Below the pieces are notes generated by a model. It had not been told where the DNA came from, made no database searches, and saw only the letters and a list, made by a program, of their open reading frames with translations. 64,000 nt of DNA from Arthrobacter sp. NtRootA1. Lineage in GTDB: Bacteria; Actinomycetota; Actinomycetes; Actinomycetales; Micrococcaceae. A program made the translations under genes and the position numbers. Where the stretch lies: the NCBI RefSeq assembly GCF_019976975.1, contig NZ_AP024630.1, forward strand, positions 1,984,001-2,048,000, in the 5' to 3' direction. Of this stretch, positions 1 to 8,672 are shown in pieces (positions within the stretch are counted from its first letter, which is position 1; every line of letters begins with the position of its first letter).

Positions 1-476
1 CCGATCAGGGTGGATGCCTTCCCCAGGTTCTCCGGGCGGACCCGCTCCGGCAAGACAGCGAACAGTGGCGCGAGAACGACGGCCAGCCCAATCTGGAAGA
101 TAACCCACAGCGCCACCAAGAGAGCAAAGTTGCCCGTGAACGACATCAATGTGGCCGCCACACCCAACAAGATGCCTCCCGTGGCAATCCACGGGTTGCG
201 CCGCCCGAAGCGGCTGCGGGTCCGGTCCGAGAGGGCCCCGAACACAATCGTTGCCAGCATGGATGCAACTGATCCTGCCACGGCCAGGGTGCCGTACAGC
301 GCAACCTTCTGGGCCTCGTTGATTTCGATCATCAGGGCAGGGATCAGGGTTCCCGTGGCCGCAAGCGGAAGCATCCAGCCAACGTGTGCGAGGAAAAGAA
401 GGGGGCCCAGGCGCCCCAGCCGATGAGTGGGCCGTGCTGTCTGGGACTGGTTTGGCGCCGGCGAAGTTATTGCCAT
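1..476 (-). CDS. MFS transporter, N-terminal part (runs off the window)
   Basis: Reading the minus strand from the ATG at 476 gives about 158 residues of a polytopic membrane protein that continues past base 1. A short hydrophilic leader is followed by hydrophobic helices and, between helices 2 and 3, the MFS loop signature GALSDRTRSRFGRR, which resembles the G-x-x-x-D-R-x-G-R-R motif. An AAAGGAG-like ribosome site sits about 8 bases upstream of the ATG. It is divergent from the adjacent beta-galactosidase, so import of a galactoside or its sugar product is a reasonable inference. The substrate cannot be read from this fragment. Confidence 0.8.
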   Translation of the reverse strand, partial: MAITSPAPNQSQTARPTHRLGRLGPLLFLAHVGWMLPLAATGTLIPALMIEINEAQKVALYGTLAVAGSVASMLATIVFGALSDRTRSRFGRRNPWIATGGILLGVAATLMSFTGNFALLVALWVIFQIGLAVVLAPLFAVLPERVRPENLGKASTLI

Positions 477-581
477 CAAAATGCTCCTTTGCATCAGGAC
501 TAGTGTCCAACAGAAAACACGCTAACTTAAAAACCGTGCAACCGCTATAGTTTTAAAAACCTAAGCTTTCGGAGGTTTGTA
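477..581. promoter_or_regulatory. Divergent promoter region with repeated TTAAAAACC
   Basis: This AT-rich 105-bp region separates the MFS and glycosidase genes. TTAAAAACC occurs at 527-535 and again at 553-561, 26 bp apart in the same orientation. The second copy lies in the palindrome GTTTTAAAAAC (550-560). A TATAGT hexamer at 546-551 could be the -10 box of the rightward gene. Regulator binding is an inference from the repeat. Confidence 0.4.
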
Positions 582-2198
582 ATGGAGCACATCCTCGTGC
601 AGGACACGCTGAGCCAGATGGCAGCTGTCCCGTCCTTGTCCGGCATGCCGGCCCGTCTCTTCGTGGACGGAGAACCCTTCCTTGTGCGCGGCGCGGAGCT
701 GCACAATTCAACCGCGACTCACGTTCCCGGAGTCAGCAAGGGATTGGAATCGGTGGTGCGGCTGGGAGCGAACACCGCCCTCGTGCCCGTCAACTGGGCC
801 CAGTTCGAACCGGCGGAGGGAGTTTTCGACAGGGAACTCGTGACGGCAATCGTTGAGCAGGCCAGGAACGCCGGTCTGCGGGTGGTGCTTCTATGGTTTG
901 GCGGCTACAAGAACGGGGCGTCGTTCTACGTTCCAGCCTGGGTCCGCACGGACCGCGGACGCTTTGCCCGTTGCGTTGACAGCAACGGAAAGCTGATGTC
1001 TACGCTTAGCCCGTTTGCTTCGGAAACCGCTGAGGCTGATGCTGCCGCCTTCCGTGAGTTGATGCGGACGGTGGAGGACATCGACCGCGGACACCGGACG
1101 GTGATCATGGTTCAGGTGGAAAACGAAACCGGCGTTCTGGGAACCCCACGTGACTTCTCCGCTGCCGCAACCAAGGCATGGGAAAGCCCTGTCGATCTGG
1201 CAATCATCGACTTGTCCGCGAACGGTGGTCTGGCCAGACTGCCCGATTTCTCCGGGAATGCCACCAGTTGGGAGACTGCATTCGGAAACAGTATCCACGT
1301 CCAGGAAGCCTTCATGGCCGCCGGCATGGCACGTTACGTGGAAACGGTGGCCGCGGCCGGCCGCGCCGAAACGTCCCTGCCTTTCTTCACAAATACCTGG
1401 CTCGACAGCGACATCGTCATCCCGGGCATGGACCTGTCCGGCGGTCAAATCCCGGGCATTTACCCCAGCGGTGGGCCCCTGCCGCACGTTGCTGGGATCT
1501 GGCGTGCTCTGGCACCGAGCCTTGATCTGCTGACCCCGGACATCTACTTCGGGGACGTCACGAAAATCTGCTCGGACTATCTGCAGTCCTCTGGTGGTCT
1601 GTTCGTGCCAGAAATGAGGCGCGACGAGCATGGCGCAGGCGATGTCATGGCCATAGTCGGAGAGCATCACGCGATAGGTGTTGCTCCCTTTGGAGTTGAT
1701 TCTGCCGAAGACAGCCACATCAGGCACCTCAAGGACGTCTATGAATTGCTGGCTGCGGTTGAGCCACTCCTTTGCAGCAGTCTCTCCACCCACGGCTTTC
1801 ATCTGCAAGATGATGCGCCTTCAATGGTGCATCGCTTTGGTGATCTGCTCCTCAAGGTTGAACGCGCCGCGCCGTTCGGGGAGACCAACGAAGGCACCCG
1901 GGCTTACGGGATCGTCCTCCAGATCGGAGCCCACGAATTCATTGCCGCAGGCCGCGGCTTCAACGCCCGCTTTCTTGCTGTAGCCGAACACAAGGACGTC
2001 GAGGTCCTCCACATGGAAGAGGGCACCCTCGTAGCGGGCACCTGGGTTAGCGCACGGCGGATTAACGGCGACGAGGCTGCCGGAGGGGGCACCCTGCTCC
2101 ACCCGCCACTCATCCCCCAACGCAGCGAGACCTTCCCCATCCCAGGAGTCGTCGAACACACCGGGATATCCCGCACCATCGTCCACGTCTTCGGCTAA
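582..2198 (+). CDS. GH35-like beta-galactosidase (clan GH-A, DUF5597-type)
   Basis: A 538-residue cytoplasmic glycoside hydrolase with no signal peptide. The N-terminal half is a TIM barrel of the GH35/GH42 kind: the strand-4 motif MVQVENETG places the likely acid/base at Glu182, and FVPEMRRD gives a plausible nucleophile at Glu344. The C-terminal part resembles the DUF5597 domain attached to this subgroup. GGAGG lies 7 bases before the ATG. Family members remove terminal beta-galactosyl residues from oligosaccharides or glycosides. The divergent MFS gene could import the substrate. Exact specificity is not visible. Confidence 0.8.
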   Translation: MEHILVQDTLSQMAAVPSLSGMPARLFVDGEPFLVRGAELHNSTATHVPGVSKGLESVVRLGANTALVPVNWAQFEPAEGVFDRELVTAIVEQARNAGLRVVLLWFGGYKNGASFYVPAWVRTDRGRFARCVDSNGKLMSTLSPFASETAEADAAAFRELMRTVEDIDRGHRTVIMVQVENETGVLGTPRDFSAAATKAWESPVDLAIIDLSANGGLARLPDFSGNATSWETAFGNSIHVQEAFMAAGMARYVETVAAAGRAETSLPFFTNTWLDSDIVIPGMDLSGGQIPGIYPSGGPLPHVAGIWRALAPSLDLLTPDIYFGDVTKICSDYLQSSGGLFVPEMRRDEHGAGDVMAIVGEHHAIGVAPFGVDSAEDSHIRHLKDVYELLAAVEPLLCSSLSTHGFHLQDDAPSMVHRFGDLLLKVERAAPFGETNEGTRAYGIVLQIGAHEFIAAGRGFNARFLAVAEHKDVEVLHMEEGTLVAGTWVSARRINGDEAAGGGTLLHPPLIPQRSETFPIPGVVEHTGISRTIVHVFG

Positions 2199-2373
2199 GT
2201 TCCGGGTCACGTTGGCGAGTTGCTGACCTGCGGCCTCAGCCCGGACGTCGTCACCAATCCGCGCGAGAACGTGCCCGGGACATAAATTATCTCCGCTCAC
2301 CGGGCAGTACCTTTTGGATTGACCCGGCAGCAAAACCAGTCTCAACCGGGACGAACGCAAGCGAGGCTGGCGC

Positions 2374-3387
2374 TCAGCGAGGCGGCGCGGTGGATGCGCG
2401 GGGGATGAGGGTCGGCAGCGTCGTTCGGACTGTTCCGGGTTCAGTTTCTCCAAGTAGCAGGTCGAAGGCTGCGCTTGCGATCTGATCGAACGGCGTGTGC
2501 ACACTGGTCAGCGGCGTTGGCAGCCTCGAGGCGAGCGGGATGTCGTTATAGCCGACGACCGATAGGTGCTCGCCCGGAATCACGCCGAGGGCACGTGCTG
2601 CGCTGACTACGCCGATCGCGAGGTTGTCGTTTGCGGCGAAAATGGCGGTAGGACGCTCGTCGCTGCCGAGAATCTGGCGTCCGGCTTCGATGCCATCATC
2701 AACGCCATATCCGGTTGAGATGACGCGGTTTGGAGGAAGCTCAATTCCGGCCTCAAGGAGCGCTCGTTGGGCGCCGTGCTGTCGGTCCTGCCCGCTGGAT
2801 GTGAACCAGGGACCGGTAACGATGGCGATGTCCCGGTGTCCGAGGTCGATAAGGTGTCGCGTGGCGAGGTAGCCGCCAGCTTCGTCGTCACCGAGGGATG
2901 AGGGGCTGACTCGGTCGGTGCGCAGGACAAGCACATGCGGGATGCTGCGCTGGCGTAGGGATGCGGGCAGGGCGTCGTCCAGGCGCGCGGTTGCGAGGAT
3001 GAGCCCGTCCACATTTCGATCGAGCAGGGTCTCGGTGGCGCGGCTTTCCTCGGCGGGGTCATCACCGCAAGTAGCGACGACTGCGAAGTATCCTTGTCGA
3101 CGCGCGGCGCGCTCCAGAGCCTCAAACATCAGTGCCATGACGGCATCAGTCAGTCGGGGGACCAGCACCCCTATTGTTGCCGTCGCGCCGCGGCGGAGGT
3201 TTGAGGCAAATATGTTGCGACGGTAGCCGAGTGCTTCGGCGACTTGGCGCACCCTCTGTGCGGTCTCGGAGCGCGAGGGTGGGGTCCGGTCGTCAAGGAC
3301 GCGACTGACGGTGGAGATACTGACACCGGATGCCTCAGCCACATCCCGCAACGTCACGAAGTGACGCCCTGTCGGTCCCAACTCCAT
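2374..3387 (-). CDS. LacI-family transcriptional regulator
   Basis: A 337-residue LacI/GalR regulator. The helix-turn-helix FVTLRDVAEASGVSISTVSR lies near the N terminus and is followed by the hinge and a periplasmic-binding-protein-like effector domain, with RVIPGEHLSVVGYNDI-type sequence near the end. The ATG at 3387 puts the HTH at the usual position. Reading continues upstream to 3537, and starts at about 3444 are possible, but the longer forms add a sequence unlike the family. It is divergent from the DapA-family gene and probably controls it through the repeats at 3477-3512. Confidence 0.88.
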   Translation of the reverse strand: MELGPTGRHFVTLRDVAEASGVSISTVSRVLDDRTPPSRSETAQRVRQVAEALGYRRNIFASNLRRGATATIGVLVPRLTDAVMALMFEALERAARRQGYFAVVATCGDDPAEESRATETLLDRNVDGLILATARLDDALPASLRQRSIPHVLVLRTDRVSPSSLGDDEAGGYLATRHLIDLGHRDIAIVTGPWFTSSGQDRQHGAQRALLEAGIELPPNRVISTGYGVDDGIEAGRQILGSDERPTAIFAANDNLAIGVVSAARALGVIPGEHLSVVGYNDIPLASRLPTPLTSVHTPFDQIASAAFDLLLGETEPGTVRTTLPTLIPRASTAPPR

Positions 3388-3476
3388 GCGCGTCCTCGCT
3401 TCGCTCTTGAACTGACGCCCGCTTGGGACGCTTTTCAGATTCATCCTTGACATCATCCCATTCCGCGACACATACT

Positions 3477-3512
3477 TGCAATCGTTCCTGCAAACGTTCC
3501 CGCGAACGTTCC
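3477..3512. promoter_or_regulatory. Three tandem 12-bp operator-like repeats
   Basis: TGCAATCGTTCC, TGCAAACGTTCC and CGCGAACGTTCC follow one another without a gap at 3477, 3489 and 3501. The last two contain the AACGTT core typical of LacI-family half-sites. They lie between the divergent LacI and DapA-family genes, 37 bp before the rightward ATG. Confidence 0.6.
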
Positions 3513-3548
3513 CACTGCTGAAAGAACACCGAACCAATGGAGGAAACG

Positions 3549-4484
3549 ATGTCTCTTGATCTCCGCGGGCTCAGCCCCGCACCTGTCACCCCGTTCACCG
3601 AAGACGGCGCTATCGACTTCGCTGCGATCCAACGGTTGGGTTCGTGGCTCGGGTCGATCGAGGGCGTGAAGAGCCTTGTCGTCCTGGGCCACGCCGGCGA
3701 AGGTACGTTCCTTACTGAAGAGGAGCAACTGGACGTCATCCGCGCATTCGTTGCTTCAACCGATGGCCGCGTCCCTGTGGTGGCCGGCATCACGAAGGAG
3801 GGCAACAAGACAGCGGCTCTCGAGGCAAAGAAGGCCGTCGAAGCAGGGGCGTCGGCCGGTCTGGTCTACCCCTCTCACGGGTGGCTGCGCTTCGGATACC
3901 AGGACGGCGCACCCCAGTCGCGCTACAAGGAAATCTACGAAGAATCGGGTCTGCCGCTGATCCTCTTCCAGTACCCAGACAACACCAAGGCGAGCTACAA
4001 CCTTGACACCCAGCTGGAGATCGCCGGCCAGGAAGGCGTGTTCGCCACGAAGAACGGTGTCCGGAACATGCGCCGTTGGTACACCGAGATCCCCGCCCTC
4101 CGGGCCGCGTTCCCCGAGCTACAGATCCTGTCCTGCCATGACGAATACCTGCTCCCGACAATGTTCGACGTCGACGGTCTGCTGGTCGGGTACGGCAACA
4201 TCGCCCCCGAACTGCTCGTCGATCTCATCGAGGCCGGCAAGGCCCAAGACTACCCCCGCGCCCACGCCATCCACGAGCGGCTGCTCCCGGTGACCAAGAA
4301 CGTGTACCACCGCGGCTCCCACATGGAAGGCACAGTCGCGTTGAAGTGGGGCCTGGTGAACCGGGGCATCCTGGACCACGCCACAGTTCGTACCCCGCTC
4401 CTGCCCCTGCCCCAGGGCGCCGATGCCGAGATCGCGGAGGCTTTCGCTGCCGCAAACATCGGCAAGGTCGCCGTCAGCGCCTGA
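3549..4484 (+). CDS. DapA/NAL-family lyase or aldolase
   Basis: A 311-residue class I aldolase-fold protein of the dihydrodipicolinate synthase/N-acetylneuraminate lyase superfamily. Visible features are the N-terminal strand APVTPFTEDG, the loop GHAGEGTFLTEEE, a Tyr at about 142 (LFQYPDNT) in the place of the catalytic tyrosine, and Schiff-base Lys168 in FATKNG. The ATG at 3549 was chosen because GGAGG lies 6-10 bases upstream; an ATG at 3537 is in frame but has no such site. Lysine synthesis is unlikely, because the gene sits with a LacI regulator and a transporter. A catabolic keto-acid lyase or dehydratase is inferred. Confidence 0.85.
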   Translation: MSLDLRGLSPAPVTPFTEDGAIDFAAIQRLGSWLGSIEGVKSLVVLGHAGEGTFLTEEEQLDVIRAFVASTDGRVPVVAGITKEGNKTAALEAKKAVEAGASAGLVYPSHGWLRFGYQDGAPQSRYKEIYEESGLPLILFQYPDNTKASYNLDTQLEIAGQEGVFATKNGVRNMRRWYTEIPALRAAFPELQILSCHDEYLLPTMFDVDGLLVGYGNIAPELLVDLIEAGKAQDYPRAHAIHERLLPVTKNVYHRGSHMEGTVALKWGLVNRGILDHATVRTPLLPLPQGADAEIAEAFAAANIGKVAVSA

Positions 4485-4491
4485 CCAACCG

Positions 4492-4530
4492 CAGGGTGTG
4501 CGCGGCCAAATTTGCACCGCGCACACCCTG
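4492..4530. terminator. Hairpin after the DapA-family gene
   Basis: A perfect 14-bp stem (4492-4505 with 4517-4530) and 11-base loop begin 8 bases after the stop codon. It probably ends or attenuates transcription before the Nramp-like gene. There is no long U-tract. Confidence 0.6.
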
Positions 4531-4663
4531 GTTCGACCACTGCTCGCGTCTATACGCAAGCAAAGGGCCACTTCGGTAGCCGCCCACCCCGACACTGAGG
4601 TCGGATATGAAAAAGTCAAAGAAGACTGAGCGGGAGAATAGTCCCGTGGAAGGAGGGCGCGCC

Positions 4664-5977
4664 GTGACTGAGCACACGAAGACGCCAAGCACCTCGAACA
4701 AGCCAGCCCTGAGTGGGCATCAGACCACCAGCAACGTTCAGGCCAGCGTCGAGGCCCGTAAGACCCGTCGATCATTCTGGACTCAACTTGCCCTCATCGG
4801 CCCCGCCTTCGTCGCCGGTGCCTGGCAGTTCGGACCGGGCAACCTCGCCACCGCCGTGCAAGCTGGCAGCGGCTACCAATACACCCTGATCTGGGTGATC
4901 ATCGTATCCACCATCCTGATGATCTTCCTCACCGATATGAGCGTGCGTTTGGGCATCAAGTCACCCGTCTCACTCATCCAGTCGATCAAGGACCACCTGG
5001 GAAAGAAGGTCGGGGTGATCGCCGGCATCGGCGTCTTCCTGGTTACCTTGTGCTTCTCGGTCGGTAACGCCGTGGGCCTGGGCCTGGGCGCGTCAATGCT
5101 GCTTGGGGGATCGCCGGTCATGTGGACGATCATCGGCACCGCCCTCGTCGCCACGATTCTTCTGTTCCGTAATGTCTATCGGGTGATCGAGAAGGTGCTC
5201 GTCGTGATGGTTGGCATCATGGCGATTGCCTTCGTCACATCGGCCTTCATCGCGAACCCTGACTGGGCCGCTGCAGCATCCGGGCTGATGCCCGTCGTTC
5301 CTGGCGATGCTTGGTTGCTGGTCATCGCCTTGGTCGGCACCAACTTCTCGGTGAACGCCGCCTTCTACACCTCATACGGCACGAAGGAACGTGCACGCAG
5401 TGAGGAAGACTACCGCGACATCACCATGGTCGATACGATCCCCGGCATCGTCGCCCCCGGCATCATGACATCACTCGTCATCGTCGTAGCAGCCTCCGTA
5501 CTCGGGGCCACGGGCCAAGTCGCCGCGACCATGGGTCAACTCGGCAGCATTTTCGAACCCCTAGCCGGTCCGGTCGGCACCGCGATCTTCGCCATCGGGT
5601 TCACCGGCGCCGCTTTTTCTGCGATGACCGCAAACTGCACCGCTGGTGGCACGATGCTCTCGGACGCACTCAACCGCCGCGGCACCAAGGGCGTCACTTC
5701 CGGAACGCAGAAACTGATCAGCGCGATCATCCTCGCGTTCGGCCTCACCATCACCGTCATCTTCCAAACCTCACCGGTGCAGGTCATCGTTATCGCCCAG
5801 GCGCTGACAATCCTGGTCGCACCTCTGCTGGCGACCTTGATCGTGGTGATGGCGAATCGCGGCAACCTGATGGGTCCGCTCCGTAATAAGTGGTGGCAGA
5901 ACCTCTTTGGCGTGGTGGGCCTGCTCGCAGTGCTCGCCCTGTCCATTCGACTGATCCTCAACTTCGTGACCGGCTAA
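4664..5977 (+). CDS. Nramp-fold transporter lacking canonical metal ligands
   Basis: A 437-residue membrane protein with about 11 helices and a 40-residue polar N-terminal tail. Helix 1 reads AWQFGPGNLAT, so the family DPGN motif is GPGN (residues 57-60) and the metal-binding Asp is lost. Helix 6 reads GTNFSVNAAFYTSYGTKER and has no MPH motif. The GTG at 4664 follows GGAAGGAGGG; an in-frame ATG at 4607 has a weaker site. Metal-independent Nramp relatives such as B. subtilis YcsG lie beside organic-acid catabolic genes. Next to a DapA-family lyase, uptake of an organic acid rather than Mn/Fe is inferred. Confidence 0.75.
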   Translation: MTEHTKTPSTSNKPALSGHQTTSNVQASVEARKTRRSFWTQLALIGPAFVAGAWQFGPGNLATAVQAGSGYQYTLIWVIIVSTILMIFLTDMSVRLGIKSPVSLIQSIKDHLGKKVGVIAGIGVFLVTLCFSVGNAVGLGLGASMLLGGSPVMWTIIGTALVATILLFRNVYRVIEKVLVVMVGIMAIAFVTSAFIANPDWAAAASGLMPVVPGDAWLLVIALVGTNFSVNAAFYTSYGTKERARSEEDYRDITMVDTIPGIVAPGIMTSLVIVVAASVLGATGQVAATMGQLGSIFEPLAGPVGTAIFAIGFTGAAFSAMTANCTAGGTMLSDALNRRGTKGVTSGTQKLISAIILAFGLTITVIFQTSPVQVIVIAQALTILVAPLLATLIVVMANRGNLMGPLRNKWWQNLFGVVGLLAVLALSIRLILNFVTG

Positions 5978-6000
5978 CACTGCCAAGCACCCAGCACACA

Positions 6001-6038
6001 GAGTAGTGCCCCCATCCAAAAGGGTGGGGGCACTACTC
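6001..6038. terminator. Hairpin between convergent genes
   Basis: A 17-bp stem with one G-T pair and an AAAA loop (6001-6017 with 6022-6038) lies between the Nramp-like gene and the opposing thioesterase gene. It could serve both strands. Confidence 0.75.
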
Positions 6039-6105
6039 GTAGGCTCGATCAGCGGAATGATTGACGTTGCGCCATCTCGACTCACACGGGGCCGAATCGC
6101 TGACA

Positions 6106-6597
6106 TTAGTCGATCGGAAAGACGAGAAGAGACCCGGTAGCAGTTGCGACCAGCTTGCCGTTGATATCGGTGACAGTGCCATCCGCGAAAGCAACCCGGC
6201 TGCCGGGCTTGGAAACGACACCTACGCAGGTCAAAGGACCGCTGTCAGCTCGAACAGGGCGGAGGTAGTTCACTTTGATCTCTATGGAGGTGTAGCCCAC
6301 GCCTTTTGGAAGTGTTGTCTGCACAGCGCAGCCCAATGCGGAATCGAGCAAGGTGCATAAAAGCCCTCCATGGATGGATCCGATTGGGTTGTAGTGGGAT
6401 TCGTCAGGGTGGCAGGTGAAGGTTGCCGTTCCTGGGGCCGCATCGACCAGTGTCATATTTAGCAGCTGGCCCATTGGGGGTGGTGGCAGCTCTTGGCCCA
6501 TCATCGAGTGCAGGTATTCGAGGCCACTCATGCCCGGCATTGCATCCACGCCGGGGGCGGGATCGGCCCACGAGATCAACTTATTGCGCTCGTTCAC
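6106..6597 (-). CDS. PaaI-type hotdog thioesterase
   Basis: A 163-residue single hotdog-fold protein. The motif GSIHGGLLCTLLDSALG (about residues 73-89) carries HGG at 76-78 and the expected catalytic Asp at 85. This family hydrolyses short, aromatic or hydroxyacyl-CoA thioesters in the cytoplasm, often to release CoA from stalled intermediates. The GTG at 6597 follows TAGGAGCC. It is read in the same direction as the upstream HxlR gene, with 144 bp between them, and may share its transcript. The acyl group cannot be predicted. Confidence 0.85.
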   Translation of the reverse strand: MNERNKLISWADPAPGVDAMPGMSGLEYLHSMMGQELPPPPMGQLLNMTLVDAAPGTATFTCHPDESHYNPIGSIHGGLLCTLLDSALGCAVQTTLPKGVGYTSIEIKVNYLRPVRADSGPLTCVGVVSKPGSRVAFADGTVTDINGKLVATATGSLLVFPID

Positions 6598-6741
6598 TGC
6601 GGCTCCTATTGTTTCGACAACTCGGGTTGATTTGGCAAGTTCCTGAAGTCCGGCACGTCGGTCCTCCCAAGCAATGTGAAGGGCTCGCTCGCTGAGGCGG
6701 ATCGGCAGGCGGTTATGTCCGGTCAGTAACAGTTGCGAACG

Positions 6742-7227
6742 TCAGGTCACCGTGGGAGCCAGCCGTACGAGGTTTGACGGCGACCTGGGGTGTTGCCATC
6801 CCGTTGTGGTGACGTCCAGCTCCTGCCGACATGTTTGGCACCAAACACCGGTAGCGGAGTCAGACCCGCAGTTTGTGCAGATGATATGCATGGATTTTCC
6901 AGTGGGCGACTGAGTGTACTTTTGGGCCCATACGAGGAGTGAATGGAGAACCGGCAAGGCATCTGATCCCGCCTGCGTCAGGCGGTACTCTTTCCGGGGT
7001 CGTGCCCCGCCACTATAGGGATCGGCGGTCAGGACCCCTGCGTGGACCAAACGCCGCAGCCGCTCGCTGAGCACGTTGTCTGCTATTGCCAGTTCCTTCT
7101 TGAGGCCATCGAAGCGATTATTGCCCATGAAGACCTCCCTGAGTACTAGCAACGTCCACGGATCCGCCAATACGTCCGCCGCCCGCGCGATGGGGCATTT
7201 GTCCTGCGACCAATTGGTGCGGGGCAT
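6742..7227 (-). CDS. HxlR-family regulator with C-terminal zinc ribbon
   Basis: A 161-residue winged-helix regulator. CPIARAADVLADPWTLLVLRE starts the HxlR domain (Cys near position 11), and the wing sequence GGARPRKEYRLTQAG follows. A C-terminal extension contains Cys117-x2-Cys120-x9-Cys130-x2-Cys133, a likely rubredoxin-like zinc ribbon. The ATG at 7227 has AAGGAAGGA upstream; an in-frame ATG at 7263 does not. HxlR proteins commonly sense electrophiles or oxidants by cysteine chemistry. The divergent TDT transporter gene and the palindromes at 7250-7287 suggest its target. Confidence 0.85.
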   Translation of the reverse strand: MPRTNWSQDKCPIARAADVLADPWTLLVLREVFMGNNRFDGLKKELAIADNVLSERLRRLVHAGVLTADPYSGGARPRKEYRLTQAGSDALPVLHSLLVWAQKYTQSPTGKSMHIICTNCGSDSATGVWCQTCRQELDVTTTGWQHPRSPSNLVRLAPTVT

Positions 7228-7249
7228 CGGATTCCTTCCTTGGAGTTTA

Positions 7250-7287
7250 CTTGCTTGAAGCAAGCTAATTTACTTTCGTAAAGAAAG
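7250..7287. promoter_or_regulatory. HxlR-type palindromes in the divergent promoter
   Basis: CTTGCTT-G-AAGCAAG (7250-7264) is a perfect palindrome. TTTAC-TTTC-GTAAA (7269-7282) is a second, overlapping a CTTTC-N5-GAAAG inverted repeat (7273-7287). TTTAC-N4-GTAAA resembles the half-site layout reported for HxlR-type repressors. They lie between the HxlR gene and the rightward transporter. Confidence 0.5.
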
Positions 7288-7391
7288 CTTGTAACGTGAG
7301 CTTACCCCCTGCTGACGTAACACTCCACTCCCGGGACGTCTGCGCAAACAATGAAAATGCCTGCTCTGTGCCAGGCTCCGAGGAGGACACG

Positions 7392-8384
7392 ATGTCGATC
7401 ACAGCTGCAGGAATTAGGCCTTCGGAGGCTTCCGTCGCGCCGGTCAGGGCGGCGGGCATGCTCCCTCTTAGCATGTTCGGAATACCGTTGGGCCTGGCGG
7501 GACTTGGTGGTGTTTGGTCGGCGGCCCGATCGTTCTATGAGATTCCGCGCTGGCCCGAAGAGGTTTTCTATGGATCAGCAGGAGCCATTTGGCTGACCCT
7601 GACGGCGATATACATCACTGGAGGGTTGCGACGCAAAGGCGCTTTCCGCGCCGACCTAAGGCACGAAGCGTCGGGTCCGTTCGCCGCATTCATCCCGATA
7701 GTGGGCATTCTCCTTTCGGTCCATTACAGCGAACACCTGCCAGGGTTTGGTGGCTGGATGTCGCTGGTCTTTATTGCCGCCCTCACGGTGGTCGTGACGC
7801 AACTCTTGGTTCGGTGGATCACCGGTGGTGTCCCGATGCAGTCAATACATCCCGGATACCTACTGCCGGTCGTGGCGGGACCTTTCGTTGCCAGCATCGG
7901 TTTCTCAAGTGCGAACGCCCATGATGCAGCATTGGCGGCCTTTGGCGTGGGCGCGTTCTTCTGGCTTGTCGTAGGTACCATCGTTACTGTCCGCCTGATG
8001 ACCGCGGGCGAAATCGCGGGACCAGCCAGGCCCGGACTCTCGGCATACCTTTCCGCGCCAGCCACCGGCAGCCTTGCGTGGATGATTTCGCATCCGGGAC
8101 CCATGGGCGCTCCCCAGATGATGCTCACGGGCGTACTCGTGGTCATGCTGCTGATGCAACTTCTTCTCATCGGCGAGTATCGCAAAGTGCGCTTCGGCCC
8201 GCTGTTCTGGGTCTTTACGTTCCCGGTTGCCGCGACAGCCAACTACGGCGTCCGATGGATCACCGCATCAAATGTACCGGGCCGGGATGTTTATGTGTGG
8301 GTCATCTTGGCGTTGGCCACAGCATTCATCCTCTCGGTTGCTGCCGGCACTATCGTGGCAGCAACCAAAAAACGTGGTCGATAA
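7392..8384 (+). CDS. TDT/TehA-SLAC1-type membrane transporter
   Basis: A 330-residue protein with about ten hydrophobic helices and an Arg-rich C terminus. The spacing and the helix FWVFTFPVAATANYG resemble the tellurite-resistance/dicarboxylate transporter family (TehA, Mae1, SLAC1), which carries small anions. The ATG at 7392 has GAGGAGG 6 bases upstream; upstream in-frame starts lack a ribosome site. The gene is divergent from the HxlR regulator, so export of a toxic anion or electrophile-derived acid is possible. The substrate is not determinable. Confidence 0.72.
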   Translation: MSITAAGIRPSEASVAPVRAAGMLPLSMFGIPLGLAGLGGVWSAARSFYEIPRWPEEVFYGSAGAIWLTLTAIYITGGLRRKGAFRADLRHEASGPFAAFIPIVGILLSVHYSEHLPGFGGWMSLVFIAALTVVVTQLLVRWITGGVPMQSIHPGYLLPVVAGPFVASIGFSSANAHDAALAAFGVGAFFWLVVGTIVTVRLMTAGEIAGPARPGLSAYLSAPATGSLAWMISHPGPMGAPQMMLTGVLVVMLLMQLLLIGEYRKVRFGPLFWVFTFPVAATANYGVRWITASNVPGRDVYVWVILALATAFILSVAAGTIVAATKKRGR

Positions 8385-8569
8385 AAAGGAGACCAGTTTC
8401 TTCGGAGCCTTTGTAGCCGACCAACCGTTACTGTCGGGCAATACGAATGCTCCGTTCGACCAGGTGTGCGACTTTCCTGAGCCACTCCGCTCCGTCCGAG
8501 ACCTCGACACTGGAGGTGAAGACGTCTTGTCGGGCTGCGGGTTGAGCCGGGTCTGGTTGGCCGGCAAGG

Positions 8570-8621
8570 GGACCTCCTGAGAAGGTGAAGCCAAGTCGGC
8601 TCCACCTTCGACAGGAGGTCC
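8570..8621. terminator. Long interrupted hairpin
   Basis: GGACCTCCTG (8570-8579) pairs with CAGGAGGTCC (8612-8621). Inside it AAGGTG pairs with CACCTT and AGCC with GGCT. It is probably part of a bidirectional termination region. Confidence 0.55.
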
Positions 8622-8634
8622 ATCGGCCGTCCCA

Positions 8635-8672
8635 GGAGCCCGGTACCGCCGAGCTAGGCGGTACCGGGCTCC
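8635..8672. terminator. Perfect 16-bp hairpin terminator
   Basis: The two arms, 8635-8650 and 8657-8672, are perfectly complementary with a 6-base loop. A T-rich stretch (ACTTTCT) follows on the plus strand. It lies between convergent genes. Confidence 0.75.

Noticed and set aside
891..1808. Minus-strand open frame of 305 codons inside the beta-galactosidase gene
   Set aside because: It is antisense to a well-supported GH gene, has no family motifs and low-complexity composition typical of high-GC shadow frames.
3549..4484. Assignment as lysine-biosynthesis dapA
   Set aside because: It is next to a LacI regulator and a transporter, with no lysine genes near; only the superfamily can be stated.
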